Assembly: GCA_947165895.1 (NCBI GenBank) | Contig: CAMVCB010000002.1 | Span: 352,155 to 409,737 of the forward strand | Direction of reading: 5' to 3' | DNA: 57,583 bases | Origin: an uncultured Treponema sp. | Lineage (GTDB): Bacteria > Spirochaetota > Spirochaetia > Treponematales > Treponemataceae | In this document: in pieces, positions 16,409 through 25,231 of the stretch | Numbering within the stretch: position 1 is the stretch's first letter | Layout of the letters: every line of letters starts with the position of its first letter | Notes under the pieces: model-generated | Told to the model about the DNA's origin: nothing | Databases searched by the model: none | Seen by the model: the letters and a program-made list of their open reading frames with translations, nothing else | Program-made: the position numbers and the translations under genes

Positions 16409-17195
16409 TGTAGCGGTTGCTGTAAAGGAAAAACGTGAGTACAGGGCAGGGGAGTTTGAAGGTCCTCTTGACTTGCTCTGGGCCCTTATCCGCGAAAGTA
16501 AGGTAAATATTTACGATATCCCTATTGCGCAGATTACCGACCAGTACCTTGAATATCTTGATTACGCCGTTCAGACTGACCTGGGCGACCTTTCCGAGTT
16601 CTACAGTTGGGCCGCAAAATTAATCTACATGAAAAGCCGCATGCTGCTTCCTGTTGAAGTTGCCTACGATGATGAAGATGAAGAAGACCCTCGCGCAGAG
16701 CTTGTAGAAAAACTTATTGAATACCAGAAGTTTAAAAAGCTTACCTCCCTTATGGAAGAGCAGGAGGATGATTCTGAATGGAATTTTGAGCGCAAAAAGA
16801 TTCAGCGGGTTCTGCCATTTGATGATTCTGACGCAATGTGGGAAGAAGTTGATACCTGGGAACTGCTTCAGAAACTTCAGTCCATGTTCAAATCGGTAAT
16901 GCGCCAGTATTCAAACGAAAAAATCCTCAATATGTATGAGGAAATTTCGGTAAACGAAAAAATTACCCTGATGAACGAGCTTTTAGAGGACAAAAAAGAA
17001 TGTCTTTTTACAGATCTGATTACCCGCCCGGGAAATCCTATGGACGTAATCTGTGCCTTTATGGCCATTCTGGAAGCCGTAAAATTTAAGATGATTACCA
17101 TCTTCCAAAACCGCCATTTTGGTGATATAAAAATATGCGCCCGCGAAGACAACGCCGGCTATGTTCCAACAGAAGAAGAATTGACTACAAAGTAA
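16383..17195 (+). CDS. scpA: Segregation and condensation protein A
   Basis: Kleisin subunit of the SMC-ScpAB condensin that organises and segregates chromosomes. 270 residues, typical. The family signature FEGPLDLLWALIRESKVNIYDIPIAQITDQYLEY is present near the N-terminus, and AAKLIYMKSRMLLP follows. The C-terminal winged helix is around ILEAVKFKMITIFQNRHFGDI. The ATG at 16383 is chosen because the kleisin domain starts shortly after; it overlaps the folK 3' end in another frame. Unusually, scpB does not overlap but follows after a structured 112-nt gap. Confidence 0.94.
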   Translation: MEENQRNADVAVAVKEKREYRAGEFEGPLDLLWALIRESKVNIYDIPIAQITDQYLEYLDYAVQTDLGDLSEFYSWAAKLIYMKSRMLLPVEVAYDDEDEEDPRAELVEKLIEYQKFKKLTSLMEEQEDDSEWNFERKKIQRVLPFDDSDAMWEEVDTWELLQKLQSMFKSVMRQYSNEKILNMYEEISVNEKITLMNELLEDKKECLFTDLITRPGNPMDVICAFMAILEAVKFKMITIFQNRHFGDIKICAREDNAGYVPTEEELTTK

Positions 17196-17198
17196 GCC

Positions 17199-17296
17199 TA
17201 TAATCGAAAATCCGTTAAAAAATGAGCCGAAAGGGTCATTTTAGGATTATCGTTAAAACGGCTCAGAGGCAAGCTGTGCTTGCCGACTTTTTATTA
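17199..17296 (+). promoter_or_regulatory. Structured scpA-scpB spacer with possible attenuator
   Basis: A TATAAT (17199-17204) is followed by two hairpins: AAAATGA/TCATTTT with a 10-nt loop (~17220-17243), and GGCAAGC/GCTTGCC with a 3-nt loop and then GAC-TTTTT (~17268-17295). The second is terminator-like. This could be a partial terminator or attenuator setting scpB levels, or the leader of an internal transcript. Inference only. Confidence 0.45.
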
Positions 17297-17307
17297 AGGT
17301 AAAAGAT

Positions 17308-17847
17308 ATGGATTTTTGTAAAGAAACCGCATTAATCGAAACTATTTTATTCCTGGAAAGCGAACCCATTGCACCCAAAGTGCTTGCCCAGAAGGCTCAG
17401 CTTTCCGACGAAGTAACCGAAAAATGCCTTGAAATTTTAAAAGAACGCCTGAGCGGTGAAGAAAGCGGACTTGAGCTTTCCATGATTACAGGCGGTTACT
17501 GCCTTACACCAAAAAAAGAATACTGGGATGTTCTTAAAGAACAGTACGGCTCTAAACGCGACGGAAAACTTTCTAAATCTGCAATGGAAACTCTTTCCAT
17601 CATTGCATATTCCCAGCCTATTACCCGCGCCGAAATTGAACAGATCCGCGGCGTTGGCGTAGACAATATGATCCGCCTGCTTGTAGAGCGCAACCTTATT
17701 AAGGAAGTCGGCAAAAAAGAAGTTGCCGGCCGCCCGACACTCTTCGGTACCACAAAAGAGTTCCTTAAGCTTTTCCGCCTGAACTCAATTTCTGAACTTC
17801 CAAAACTCGACGAAGACGAACAGGAGAGATTCGAACTTGCCCGCTAA
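17308..17847 (+). CDS. scpB: Segregation and condensation protein B
   Basis: Double winged-helix partner of ScpA in the SMC condensin complex. 179 residues. Signature: ALIETILFLESEPI, ETLSIIAYSQPITRAEIEQIRGVGVDNMIRLLVERNLIKEVGKKEVAGRPTLFGTTKEFLKLF, close to the family consensus. AAGG lies 8 nt before the ATG. Its last 11 nt overlap the pseudouridine synthase gene, so the two are translationally coupled. Confidence 0.95.
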   Translation: MDFCKETALIETILFLESEPIAPKVLAQKAQLSDEVTEKCLEILKERLSGEESGLELSMITGGYCLTPKKEYWDVLKEQYGSKRDGKLSKSAMETLSIIAYSQPITRAEIEQIRGVGVDNMIRLLVERNLIKEVGKKEVAGRPTLFGTTKEFLKLFRLNSISELPKLDEDEQERFELAR

Positions 17848-18640
17848 CGATTTTCTTAAAAATAAAAATGCCGCAGCTAAGAAGACTTCAAAAGCTGATG
17901 GTCGCGTCGGCTTATCATCTGCCCAATCGTCAGAGCCCCTGCGCCTGCAGGTTTTTCTTGCCCATTCAGGAGTCGCAAGCCGCCGCGCCAGCGAACAGAT
18001 AATTCTTGACGGCCGTGTAAGTGTAAACGGTCAGATTGTAACAGAGCTTGGCACAAAGGTAACTGCTGCTGATGAAATCTGCGTAGACGGTAAAAAAATC
18101 AGCCTTGAAGAAAAAAAACGCTACGTAATTTTGAATAAGCCTGCAGGTTTTGTCTGCTCCCTTTCTGATGAAAAAGGTCGCCCTGTAGCCGCAGACCTCC
18201 TTAAGGAAAAATACTCAGAGCGCCTCTACAATGTCGGCCGCCTGGATATGTATTCCAAGGGTATGATTATTTTCACTAACGACGGTGATTTTGCAGCCCG
18301 GCTTTCTCATCCTTCAAGTCAGGTTGAAAAAGAGTACATTGTCGAAACAAGCCAGGATGTAAGCCAGGAAACTGCAAAATTATTTGAACACGGCCTTCGC
18401 GTAGATAACGTTTTTTACAAATGCCTGCACTGCGACGTTTTAAAAGCCCGTAAAATCCGCATTGTACTCATAGAAGGTAAAAACCGCGAAATCCGAAATA
18501 TGCTGGAAAGCCAGAATATCGGAACAAAATCACTTGTGCGGGTGCGCATCGGTAATGTAAATCTTGATGACCTGCGGCCGGGTGACTGCCGCGAGCTTAC
18601 GCCGGATGAAGTAAAAGGCCTGCTGGCCCTTTGCCGTTAA
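17837..18640 (+). CDS. rluB: Pseudouridine synthase, RsuA/RluB family
   Basis: 267 residues. A 35-residue basic, low-complexity N-terminus, an S4 RNA-binding domain (LRLQVFLAHSGVASRRASEQIILDGRVSVNG, ~37-66), then the catalytic domain with GRLDMYSKGMIIFTNDGDF (catalytic Asp) and the KNREIRNML motif. The RluB-type gene order after scpAB is common, so it probably makes the large-subunit rRNA pseudouridine of that family; RsuA cannot be excluded by eye. The start is TTG at 17837, inside scpB, with AGGAGA 9 nt upstream. Confidence 0.9.
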   Translation: MPANDFLKNKNAAAKKTSKADGRVGLSSAQSSEPLRLQVFLAHSGVASRRASEQIILDGRVSVNGQIVTELGTKVTAADEICVDGKKISLEEKKRYVILNKPAGFVCSLSDEKGRPVAADLLKEKYSERLYNVGRLDMYSKGMIIFTNDGDFAARLSHPSSQVEKEYIVETSQDVSQETAKLFEHGLRVDNVFYKCLHCDVLKARKIRIVLIEGKNREIRNMLESQNIGTKSLVRVRIGNVNLDDLRPGDCRELTPDEVKGLLALCR

Positions 18641-18675
18641 TTTTTTCATGAAGAAGGCTTGTAAAATCATTTAGT

Positions 18676-18705
18676 TTGACAGAAGTCAAAACCGGATATT
18701 ATAAT
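18676..18705 (+). promoter_or_regulatory. Near-consensus promoter of membrane SARP-like regulator 1
   Basis: TTGACA (18676-18681), 18-bp spacer, TATAAT (18700-18705), then 8 nt to the ATG at 18714. Predicted transcription start at or next to the ATG. Confidence 0.82.
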
Positions 18706-18713
18706 TTTTTCTT

Positions 18714-19748
18714 ATGCAAAATCTGAAAGCATTTTATCACAAATACTATTATATTTCGCCTTTAGACCTTGCTGACTCAGCTGAAACCAACCGCCTGCAT
18801 ATTTATTATTTGAGCATTCTCTTCTTTTTCTTTGGTTTTCTGGATTTGCTTGCGCTTTTTATTATGTATCGGAAAAATCTTTCTTCCCATATTGTTTCCC
18901 TGCTTTATTTTGCTATATGTACCGTAATAAATCTGCTGGCCTTTATTCTTTCCAAAAAATTCAAGGATGTAGAAAGGGAAAAGGCATATTATTTAAAAAA
19001 TATCCCCTTTTATCTTGTCTTCTTCTGGGGGCTTATGGCTGGTACCTATAATTTTTATGTTCTTGGACAGCCTTTTAACGGAATGCTCACTTTCCTTATT
19101 ACCGAATCAATTGCTATGGCGGCCTTTTCTCTGCCGCCAGCTGTCTATTTTTTGACTTTGCTTGCAGGGCTTACCCCCATGCTTCCCGGCATTTACAAAA
19201 ATTTTCATATTACTGGAACCATGGATGCAATTTTTATTGCTCTGGTATTTTTCTGTCTTTCCCTTTATAAGAGAAGTACGGAAAAGAAATACATAATGCT
19301 GCTTAAAAAGCAAAAGCAGAATCTTGAGGTTAAAACCTTCGGAAATTTTACAATTCTTTACAATGGAAAGGTAATAAAATTTTCCCGCTCAAAATCAACC
19401 GAGCTTCTGGCTTATCTCATTTATAAAAACGGAAGCTCTGTTCAGACAAAAGAGCTGATAAACGTCCTTTACGGTGAGTACGCAGATTCTGCCCGTTATG
19501 GTGCCAGCATCCGCAATCTGATTTCTGATATACGCCACACTGTCAGTGAGCTGGAAATCCAGAATTTCTTCATTGTTGAATACAATAACTTCCGTATTAA
19601 TCCGGAAATAGTTCATTGCGATTACTACGATTTTCTGTCCGGCGATAAGAATGCCGTTAAAAAATTTAACGGCGAGTTTATGAATCAGTTCAGCTGGGCA
19701 GAAGACGTTACGGCCTTCCTCCAGCAGAAGATTCTTTTTAAATTTTAA
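18714..19748 (+). CDS. Membrane-embedded SARP-like (OmpR-type winged-helix) regulator 1
   Basis: 344 residues. Residues ~30-187 contain about six hydrophobic helices (YYLSILFFFFGFLDLLALFIM; IVSLLYFAICTVINLLAFIL; IPFYLVFFWGLMAGTYNFYV and so on) with almost no periplasmic loop. Residues ~205-344 form a cytoplasmic winged helix of the SARP/Trans_reg_C type: VKTFGNFTILYNG, FSRSKSTELLAYLIYKNGSS, LYGEYADSARYGASIRNLISDIR, then a vestige of the BTAD region (CDYYDFLSGD, FMNQFSWAE). The topology is like CadC/ToxR but inverted, so DNA binding would occur at the membrane. It is paralogous along its whole length to the gene at 28144. Likely leaderless. Proposed to act on the 11-bp repeat arrays nearby; this is inference. 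Confidence 0.85.
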   Translation: MQNLKAFYHKYYYISPLDLADSAETNRLHIYYLSILFFFFGFLDLLALFIMYRKNLSSHIVSLLYFAICTVINLLAFILSKKFKDVEREKAYYLKNIPFYLVFFWGLMAGTYNFYVLGQPFNGMLTFLITESIAMAAFSLPPAVYFLTLLAGLTPMLPGIYKNFHITGTMDAIFIALVFFCLSLYKRSTEKKYIMLLKKQKQNLEVKTFGNFTILYNGKVIKFSRSKSTELLAYLIYKNGSSVQTKELINVLYGEYADSARYGASIRNLISDIRHTVSELEIQNFFIVEYNNFRINPEIVHCDYYDFLSGDKNAVKKFNGEFMNQFSWAEDVTAFLQQKILFKF

Positions 19749-19818
19749 AGATAATCATAAGAAACTGCATGATAAGCATTGCAATTACCAGTGCAGCTAT
19801 AATCTTCAGGTAATCCAT
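19738..19818 (-). CDS. 26-residue hydrophobic peptide, possible small membrane protein
   Basis: ATG at 19818 is separated by one base from the stop of the outer-membrane protein gene (TAG-A-ATG), a coupling geometry seen elsewhere in this window (rpe and the next gene). It encodes MDYLKIIAALVIAM..., ending ...MIIFKI, one Asp and two Lys at the ends with a single ~20-residue hydrophobic helix. Its last 11 nt overlap the convergent regulator 1 gene. No ribosome site of its own. It may be a genuine small membrane protein of the operon or a chance open frame. Confidence 0.45.
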   Translation of the reverse strand: MDYLKIIAALVIAMLIMQFLMIIFKI

Positions 19819-19819
19819 T

Positions 19820-20998
19820 CTATTTTATGTCCAGTAAGACCTTCCACATGAGGGGAATCGAAATGCTAAATATGTCATCTGTAAAGCTTATTTTTGCGCC
19901 AAAGCGTAAGTTCGACTTTTCAGAAAATTGCCAGTCACAGTAAGGATAAAATGAATGTATTTTTGTTATAAATGACTCATAGGCGTAAACTAAATAAATG
20001 GATGTATTCTTTGTTGCAAACCAGCCGCCCTTGATTGCTAAGTCCCAGGGAATTTCATCATGTATTCCGATTTTCCAGTCATAAATTCTTTCGGGGGGAA
20101 TAATCATGCCGGCTTCTTTTAAAACGTCGTATGCAGCACGGCGTTTTTTATAATCTGTGGTAACTACATATTCCTTGTTCAGACCTGTAATATAATCTGC
20201 TGCAATAATAAAGTAGTCGTTTTTGTAGCGGCCGGAAAATTTGAGCACATGTGTAGAAACAGCAGGCAAAAATGCCTGATACCAGTCTACATTTGGATCA
20301 AAGGTGTTTATTTCAGTATTATTGTAGTTATTGATGTATCCTGCTGAAAAATCCATACCCGGCAGGCTGAGACAGGCGAAAATACTGTAATGGTAGTAAT
20401 CGTTTTTGTTTGTGATGTTCTGTCCTACTAGCTGCAGGGATGTATTCAAAAGGTCATTTTTATAAGTTACATCAAGCCCTGCGTTTATGTAATAGTCCTT
20501 TTCGGTATCAAGGTTTGCAATAGCAGTAAGGTCAAAATTTCCAAACTGATGATTAAGAACAAGACCGACTCCCTTTTGAAGAGGATTTGCCTGCAAAAGG
20601 TAAGCTTCGTTGAGGGTGTAGAGTTCACCCCCGGAAAAAGTAAATCTGTCTCTTGTGTCGTTACCGGCTGCAATAGAAAGGAAAGACAGGGGTTTTATAA
20701 TTCCGTAGCCGCCATAGCCTACTTCCGGATTGCCTGTATCAGCATCATCTTTTCCCTCGCTGCTGTTAAAGTGTAAATATGCGGTAATTTCTGCTTTTTC
20801 CCAGCTGTATCCGAATTCTGCATAGTCGGAAAAATGCATGGCGGATTTTTCATTATTGATGATATCGATTAAATCATATAAGCTTTCCGTTCCGTCAGGA
20901 TCGCTGCATGCACCCATCTTGTTTAAAAAGTAGCCTTCGCCGAAGGCCTGTCCTGCAAAAAGCAGAGCCACAGCCAAAATAATATTTAATTTTTTCAT
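19820..20998 (-). CDS. Predicted outer-membrane beta-barrel protein
   Basis: 392 residues with signal peptide MKKLNIILAVALLFAGQAFG. The mature part consists of alternating short beta strands rich in Tyr, Asn, Gly and aromatic residues (YHYSIFACLSLPGMDFSAGYINNY; FIIAADYITGL; LRFGAKISFTDDIFSISIP), as in porin-like barrels; no Cys after the signal. The ATG at 20998 has AAAGGAG upstream; a longer TTG-initiated frame is rejected because that ribosome site lies inside it. It starts 20 nt after the S41-1 stop, so it is in that operon and under the array promoter at 23064-23132. Substrate unknown. Confidence 0.75.
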   Translation of the reverse strand: MKKLNIILAVALLFAGQAFGEGYFLNKMGACSDPDGTESLYDLIDIINNEKSAMHFSDYAEFGYSWEKAEITAYLHFNSSEGKDDADTGNPEVGYGGYGIIKPLSFLSIAAGNDTRDRFTFSGGELYTLNEAYLLQANPLQKGVGLVLNHQFGNFDLTAIANLDTEKDYYINAGLDVTYKNDLLNTSLQLVGQNITNKNDYYHYSIFACLSLPGMDFSAGYINNYNNTEINTFDPNVDWYQAFLPAVSTHVLKFSGRYKNDYFIIAADYITGLNKEYVVTTDYKKRRAAYDVLKEAGMIIPPERIYDWKIGIHDEIPWDLAIKGGWFATKNTSIYLVYAYESFITKIHSFYPYCDWQFSEKSNLRFGAKISFTDDIFSISIPLMWKVLLDIK

Positions 20999-21018
20999 AA
21001 GTTTTTCTCCTTTTTTTA

Positions 21019-23037
21019 TCAATTTGAACTTTTATTTATAAATTCTTTGCAGAAATTTTCCCTGTTATAAACTCTTTCTCCAAATTCATCTGTAGATATG
21101 GTAATATCAACGTCTGTTCCTTCGTCAACGTCAACAAAACTTCCGTTCATAAGACTGCATATCTGAAAATCTGATGATGTTGCAAAAACAGTGCCGGACA
21201 GGGTGCTTATGAATATGACTACGCATGAGCCGCCATCGGGTTTTTGACCAAGAATGTGAATATTGTCTTTTTTCCGCATTTGCCATTCAAAGATGTTTGC
21301 GGCAGAAAAACTGAATCTTGACGTGATTAAATAGCGTCTGAGGTTTGTTATGTTGTCGTCCGGGTCAATTGTAAAATCATAGGGGGTGTTAAAGTTGCCG
21401 TCAAAATCTATGTCATATACAGTTGAATGAAAAGTTTTTGTTCCGCTGGCTTTATTGTGGTAGCCAAAATCGGAAGATCCTGCAAACCAGGATGTCAGAC
21501 ATTTATTGCAGGCCATTTCTCCACCGGGGCTCTGACTAAGGTCTAATACAACATTTTTTATAGCCCAGTCTTTATCTTCCCCGTCTTCATTAAGTTTTTT
21601 TATAATGTAATTTGCTGCACATGTAAGTTCAAAGGTTTCTGGAAATCCTGAAATTCCATAGCAGATGTTCTTATTTTCTTCTATCTTCTGATTTTCTTTT
21701 ATCTCTTTAATAATCTGGTTGAGTGTTTTCCCATCTGGCTCATTGAGCTCGCCATCAGGGCCTGTCGTCTTAAAGAATGATAAACGCCATATTTCGCCAA
21801 TTGAGTCTGGACTTAAATGCGTCTTATAGTAAGTATAGTCCCAGGAAGATAGAAGAAACTCTCTATGGAATAAAAAAATAGTCTTGTTTTTTGGAGAAAT
21901 ATAAATATCCATTAGATTATTATATTTAGGATAATAGCAGGATTTAATTTCTTTTTCCAACATTTCATCCAGTTCTAGTGCAATAATTCTTCTTTGAGAC
22001 CAGGAAGGAGAAGTTTCTATATCAATAGTATTATCATTTATTAAAAGCTCTTCATTTCTTCTGCTGTCGTATTTTAGCCCCAGAAGGGGGCTTGCATGAT
22101 TAAGATAAGTATGGCCATCTGCAATGTCTTGATAAATTACTTTAAAAAGAGCCTTCTCTGCGGTTTCAATATTTGTGGACATGAGCTCTTCTTTTATACC
22201 CGTTGCGCTGAACCAGTCGTCAAATTTCTTTACTCCCAGATATTCCTTACGGCCATAATGCATGTCCAGGGCAAGACATAAATAATTATATGAAAAGGCG
22301 GCAAATGCTTTTGACCAGCTTTCTTTTTTGTTTGTCATTTTCTGACTATAAGATGGATTTGTGTAGGCATCTGGAAAATCAATAAATACATCCTGAAAGT
22401 TATATATAAAATAGACTGAAAAAAAATTAAATAAAAAAAGTCTTAATAGATTAAGGGGCAGAAAACCATAGCCGTTTTCAAATTTCATGGGAATTGAATA
22501 TTCTTTAAGGTTTATAGAACAGGAGTTTTTACTGCCCTGCTGTCTGATTATTTCTGTAGTCCTGCTAAAATTGTTTATGAAGTCAGTTTTTTCGCCTGGA
22601 ACATCTGTTTGCATAAGATCGTAGTCTGAATAGTGTACCTGGCCGTCTGTAAAATTAATTGTAAAATAAGCCTCAGGAAGATCTTTTCTTGTTATTTTAT
22701 AAACTGAGTCATTTTTACTTACATCATAATATATTGCATATTCTGTTATTTCAAAATAATAGCTTACTTCGATAAAGGGAATGTCACTGTCGGGGCTTCC
22801 TTCCGGCGTAAAGAAAAGGTCGATGTTTCCTGCCTGCACAGGATTTCCTGTGTCATCCGGTTCATATAAAGCTAATGTTTTTTTTACAAGGCTTTCAGTC
22901 TTTATTTCCTCTTTAAGCCGCCAAACTTCATTTTTATAGCTTTCGTCATCTGCAAGGTTTCGGCAGGAGAATAAAAAAGACAAAAATGCCGGCAAGGCAA
23001 TTAGCGCGAGAACTGGCTGGACTGCTTTTTTGTTCAT
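21019..23037 (-). CDS. S41-family (tail-specific/tricorn-like) protease lipoprotein, copy 1
   Basis: 672 residues. Lipoprotein signal with Cys25 in LSFLFSC. An N-terminal ~230-residue beta-rich domain is followed by the conserved GRKEYLGV...FDDWFSATG block. The S41 region has DIADGHTYLNH (His), VVLDLSQSPGGEM (the D-R/S-x-N-x-GG motif), RFSFSAANIF (candidate nucleophile Ser) and GQKPDGGSCVVI. The His and Ser pattern suggests a tricorn/TSP-type active site, probably at the outer surface or periplasm. Paralogous to copies 2 and 3 in this window; its 5' end is nearly identical in DNA to copy 2. Promoter with 11-bp repeat array directly upstream. Confidence 0.85.
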   Translation of the reverse strand: MNKKAVQPVLALIALPAFLSFLFSCRNLADDESYKNEVWRLKEEIKTESLVKKTLALYEPDDTGNPVQAGNIDLFFTPEGSPDSDIPFIEVSYYFEITEYAIYYDVSKNDSVYKITRKDLPEAYFTINFTDGQVHYSDYDLMQTDVPGEKTDFINNFSRTTEIIRQQGSKNSCSINLKEYSIPMKFENGYGFLPLNLLRLFLFNFFSVYFIYNFQDVFIDFPDAYTNPSYSQKMTNKKESWSKAFAAFSYNYLCLALDMHYGRKEYLGVKKFDDWFSATGIKEELMSTNIETAEKALFKVIYQDIADGHTYLNHASPLLGLKYDSRRNEELLINDNTIDIETSPSWSQRRIIALELDEMLEKEIKSCYYPKYNNLMDIYISPKNKTIFLFHREFLLSSWDYTYYKTHLSPDSIGEIWRLSFFKTTGPDGELNEPDGKTLNQIIKEIKENQKIEENKNICYGISGFPETFELTCAANYIIKKLNEDGEDKDWAIKNVVLDLSQSPGGEMACNKCLTSWFAGSSDFGYHNKASGTKTFHSTVYDIDFDGNFNTPYDFTIDPDDNITNLRRYLITSRFSFSAANIFEWQMRKKDNIHILGQKPDGGSCVVIFISTLSGTVFATSSDFQICSLMNGSFVDVDEGTDVDITISTDEFGERVYNRENFCKEFINKSSN

Positions 23038-23063
23038 ATGTTATTCCTTTTTTTTATAACAAA

Positions 23064-23132
23064 ATTATACCCCCGTAACCGTACAAAATCAGTACAAAAG
23101 TGCTTTAAAAACAGTACGGAATCAGTACAAAG
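23064..23132 (-). promoter_or_regulatory. 11-bp-phased operator array A plus -10 of S41-1
   Basis: Minus-strand 11-mers in order: CTTTGTACTGA (23132-23122), TTCCGTACTGT, TTTTAAAGCAC (degenerate), TTTTGTACTGA, TTTTGTACGGT (23088-23078). Then exactly 8 bp and TATAAT (23069-23064). The core GTAC recurs at 11-bp steps, with the middle unit lost. There is no separate -35, as in activator-dependent SARP promoters. Confidence 0.85.
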
Positions 23133-23139
23133 TTTGTTT

Positions 23140-25161
23140 TTATTTGAGATAGTCTGCACAGAATGTATAACGGTTATAAACCTTGTTAAAATCATCCCGG
23201 GCAATTGGAACGTCAACGTCAATTCCGTCATCTATGTCTACAAAGCTTCCGTTTACAAGTGTACTGATCTGCATGAAGGATGAAGTTGAAAAATAGCTTC
23301 CAGACGGCATAATGATGTTTTTTACAGCACAGGTTCCTCCTCCGCTTTTTCTTCCAAAGCTTTTTACACCGTCATCAAATCGCAGCTTTGAAGGCAGAAG
23401 ATTCCCGCATGAAAAGCTTGCGAGGGAAGTTATGCAGTATCTTTTAAGGTTTGCTATGTTGTCCTCTGAATCAAGTTTACCGTCAAAATTTACGTCGCAA
23501 ATGTATTCCACGGCACTTTTTGAGCCGCTTGTCTTATTTTCAATGGCAGAAATTGCTTTTCCAAGGAACCAGGAAGAAAAGAAGATTTCATCATCGTTGG
23601 CGCCACCCCCATTGAGGCTCAGGTCAAGTACCACATTGTTTATCGGACGTTTATCGTTTGAACTGTCTTTGTTCAGCTCCTTTATTATGTAGTTTGCGAC
23701 TACTGTAAGGAGGATTGTGTCCTTCTGATTATTAAAGGCAAGACCGTAACCATTTGTACCGTTTTTTACGGCAGCAATAAAGGCATCTATATCTGCAATT
23801 TCTGTCGCTGCCACTTGATTAAGCTCTCCTGTTCCATTCTCTGATTTAAAGAAATACACTCCATCATCTTCCTTCTGTCCCTTGCTTCCAATTGCTTTAT
23901 ATTTCCAGTTTTCAAGGTAGGTCTGATATCCCCTATCTGACTCAAAATTGGTAAATGTTAAAAAGATTGTCTCTTTGGTAGAATCACTTCCTTTTTTTGG
24001 AATAAAAATATTCATATATTTTTCTGCTGATGGTGAAACGGATGAGTTTTTTTCAGCCGTAAATTTTTCAGACAGTTTTTTGAGATTTTCATCAGACCTT
24101 ATTCCGCTTGGTCCGTCAAAGGGGATTCCGCTTTCCCTTGGAATAATAGTGGGAGAAGGAATTAAAGTTCCCTGATTTGTAAGTCCCAGATATGGTGTCA
24201 TAAAATGGTAATAGGTATGCAAATCGCCAATGTTTGTTAGAAGAAGAGTTGCCAGAGCTTTTTCTGAATTTATTATATTAGTAGAGAATAAATCCTTTTT
24301 CAGGCCGGTATCTGTAAACCATTTGTCAAAGCTTGTAACACCAAGATATTCCTTGCGGCCGTAAAACATATCCATGGTAAGGCATAGGGTATTGTAGGAT
24401 AAAGCTGCAAAATCCTGACTCCAGCTTTTTTTTATGTTGACAGCCAGGGAACTGTATTCTATGCCCAGGCTGTTTGTACTGTTAAAGGAGTCTGTGTTTA
24501 CCAGAAAGGCTGTTTTACCGTTGTATAATATGTAAAGACCGGTTTTTGTCAGATTAAGAATTGTATAGAGAGGAATAAATCCGTAATTATTTTCATATTT
24601 TAGAGGGATGTTGTAATCTTTGAGATTTACAGAATAAGAGGCATTTGCACCCCTTATGTCTACAAGGACTTTTCGGCTTAGTGTAAGGCTTGAGTCCCCG
24701 AGAATATCTGTTGCAGCTTTGGCCTCAAGTGAATTTGCAAAAAAATAATCAAGATCTGAATAAAATACTTTACTGCTTGAAAAATCTATTGATATATAAA
24801 CATCCGGAGCATCGTTATATGCCATTTTATAAAGGCTTCCTGTATGGCTTACAGTGACGTTATCTGTTCCAAACCACCAGTTAAGAAAGCTTTCTGGCTC
24901 TACATATGGAATGTCTCCGTCCGGGGTAAAATACAAATACAGGCTATCGTTCCCTGTATCGCATTGTATGCTTCCGTTTTTCTGATAATAAAAATCTGTC
25001 TTTTTCAATATCAGGCTTTCCGCCTGAACCTGACTGCTGATTTTTTTTACTTCGTCTTTATAACATTCGTCATCGGTAAGGTTGCGGCAGGAGTTTAAAA
25101 AAGACAAAAATGCCGGCAAGGCAATTAGCGCGAGAACTGTTTTTGCAGAAATTTTCTTCAT
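23140..25161 (-). CDS. S41-family protease lipoprotein, copy 2
   Basis: 673 residues, same plan as copy 1: lipidated Cys25 in LSFLNSC, DDECYKDEV right after it, GRKEYLGV block, GDLHTYYHF (His), VVLDLSLNGGGANDDE, ASFSCGNLLPS (Ser) and GRKSGGGTCAV. The signal-peptide region matches copy 1 over 44 identical bases (22972-23015 and 25096-25139). It lies between an upstream intrinsic terminator (25185-25215) and the array of copy 1. No repeat array precedes it, so expression depends on read-through or a weak local promoter. AAAGGAA ribosome site near the ATG. Confidence 0.85.
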   Translation of the reverse strand: MKKISAKTVLALIALPAFLSFLNSCRNLTDDECYKDEVKKISSQVQAESLILKKTDFYYQKNGSIQCDTGNDSLYLYFTPDGDIPYVEPESFLNWWFGTDNVTVSHTGSLYKMAYNDAPDVYISIDFSSSKVFYSDLDYFFANSLEAKAATDILGDSSLTLSRKVLVDIRGANASYSVNLKDYNIPLKYENNYGFIPLYTILNLTKTGLYILYNGKTAFLVNTDSFNSTNSLGIEYSSLAVNIKKSWSQDFAALSYNTLCLTMDMFYGRKEYLGVTSFDKWFTDTGLKKDLFSTNIINSEKALATLLLTNIGDLHTYYHFMTPYLGLTNQGTLIPSPTIIPRESGIPFDGPSGIRSDENLKKLSEKFTAEKNSSVSPSAEKYMNIFIPKKGSDSTKETIFLTFTNFESDRGYQTYLENWKYKAIGSKGQKEDDGVYFFKSENGTGELNQVAATEIADIDAFIAAVKNGTNGYGLAFNNQKDTILLTVVANYIIKELNKDSSNDKRPINNVVLDLSLNGGGANDDEIFFSSWFLGKAISAIENKTSGSKSAVEYICDVNFDGKLDSEDNIANLKRYCITSLASFSCGNLLPSKLRFDDGVKSFGRKSGGGTCAVKNIIMPSGSYFSTSSFMQISTLVNGSFVDIDDGIDVDVPIARDDFNKVYNRYTFCADYLK

Positions 25162-25184
25162 TTTTATTTCCTTTTTTAATTATG

Positions 25185-25215
25185 CAAAAAATCCCCCGGA
25201 AATAAGTCCGGGGGA
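25185..25215 (-). terminator. Intrinsic terminator between the 25232 lipoprotein gene and S41-2
   Basis: Minus strand: 9-bp perfect stem TCCCCCGGA/TCCGGGGGA with a 6-nt loop followed by T6. It lies 17 nt downstream of the lipoprotein stop codon. Confidence 0.9.
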
Positions 25216-25231
25216 AAGGAGGATTGTTTTA

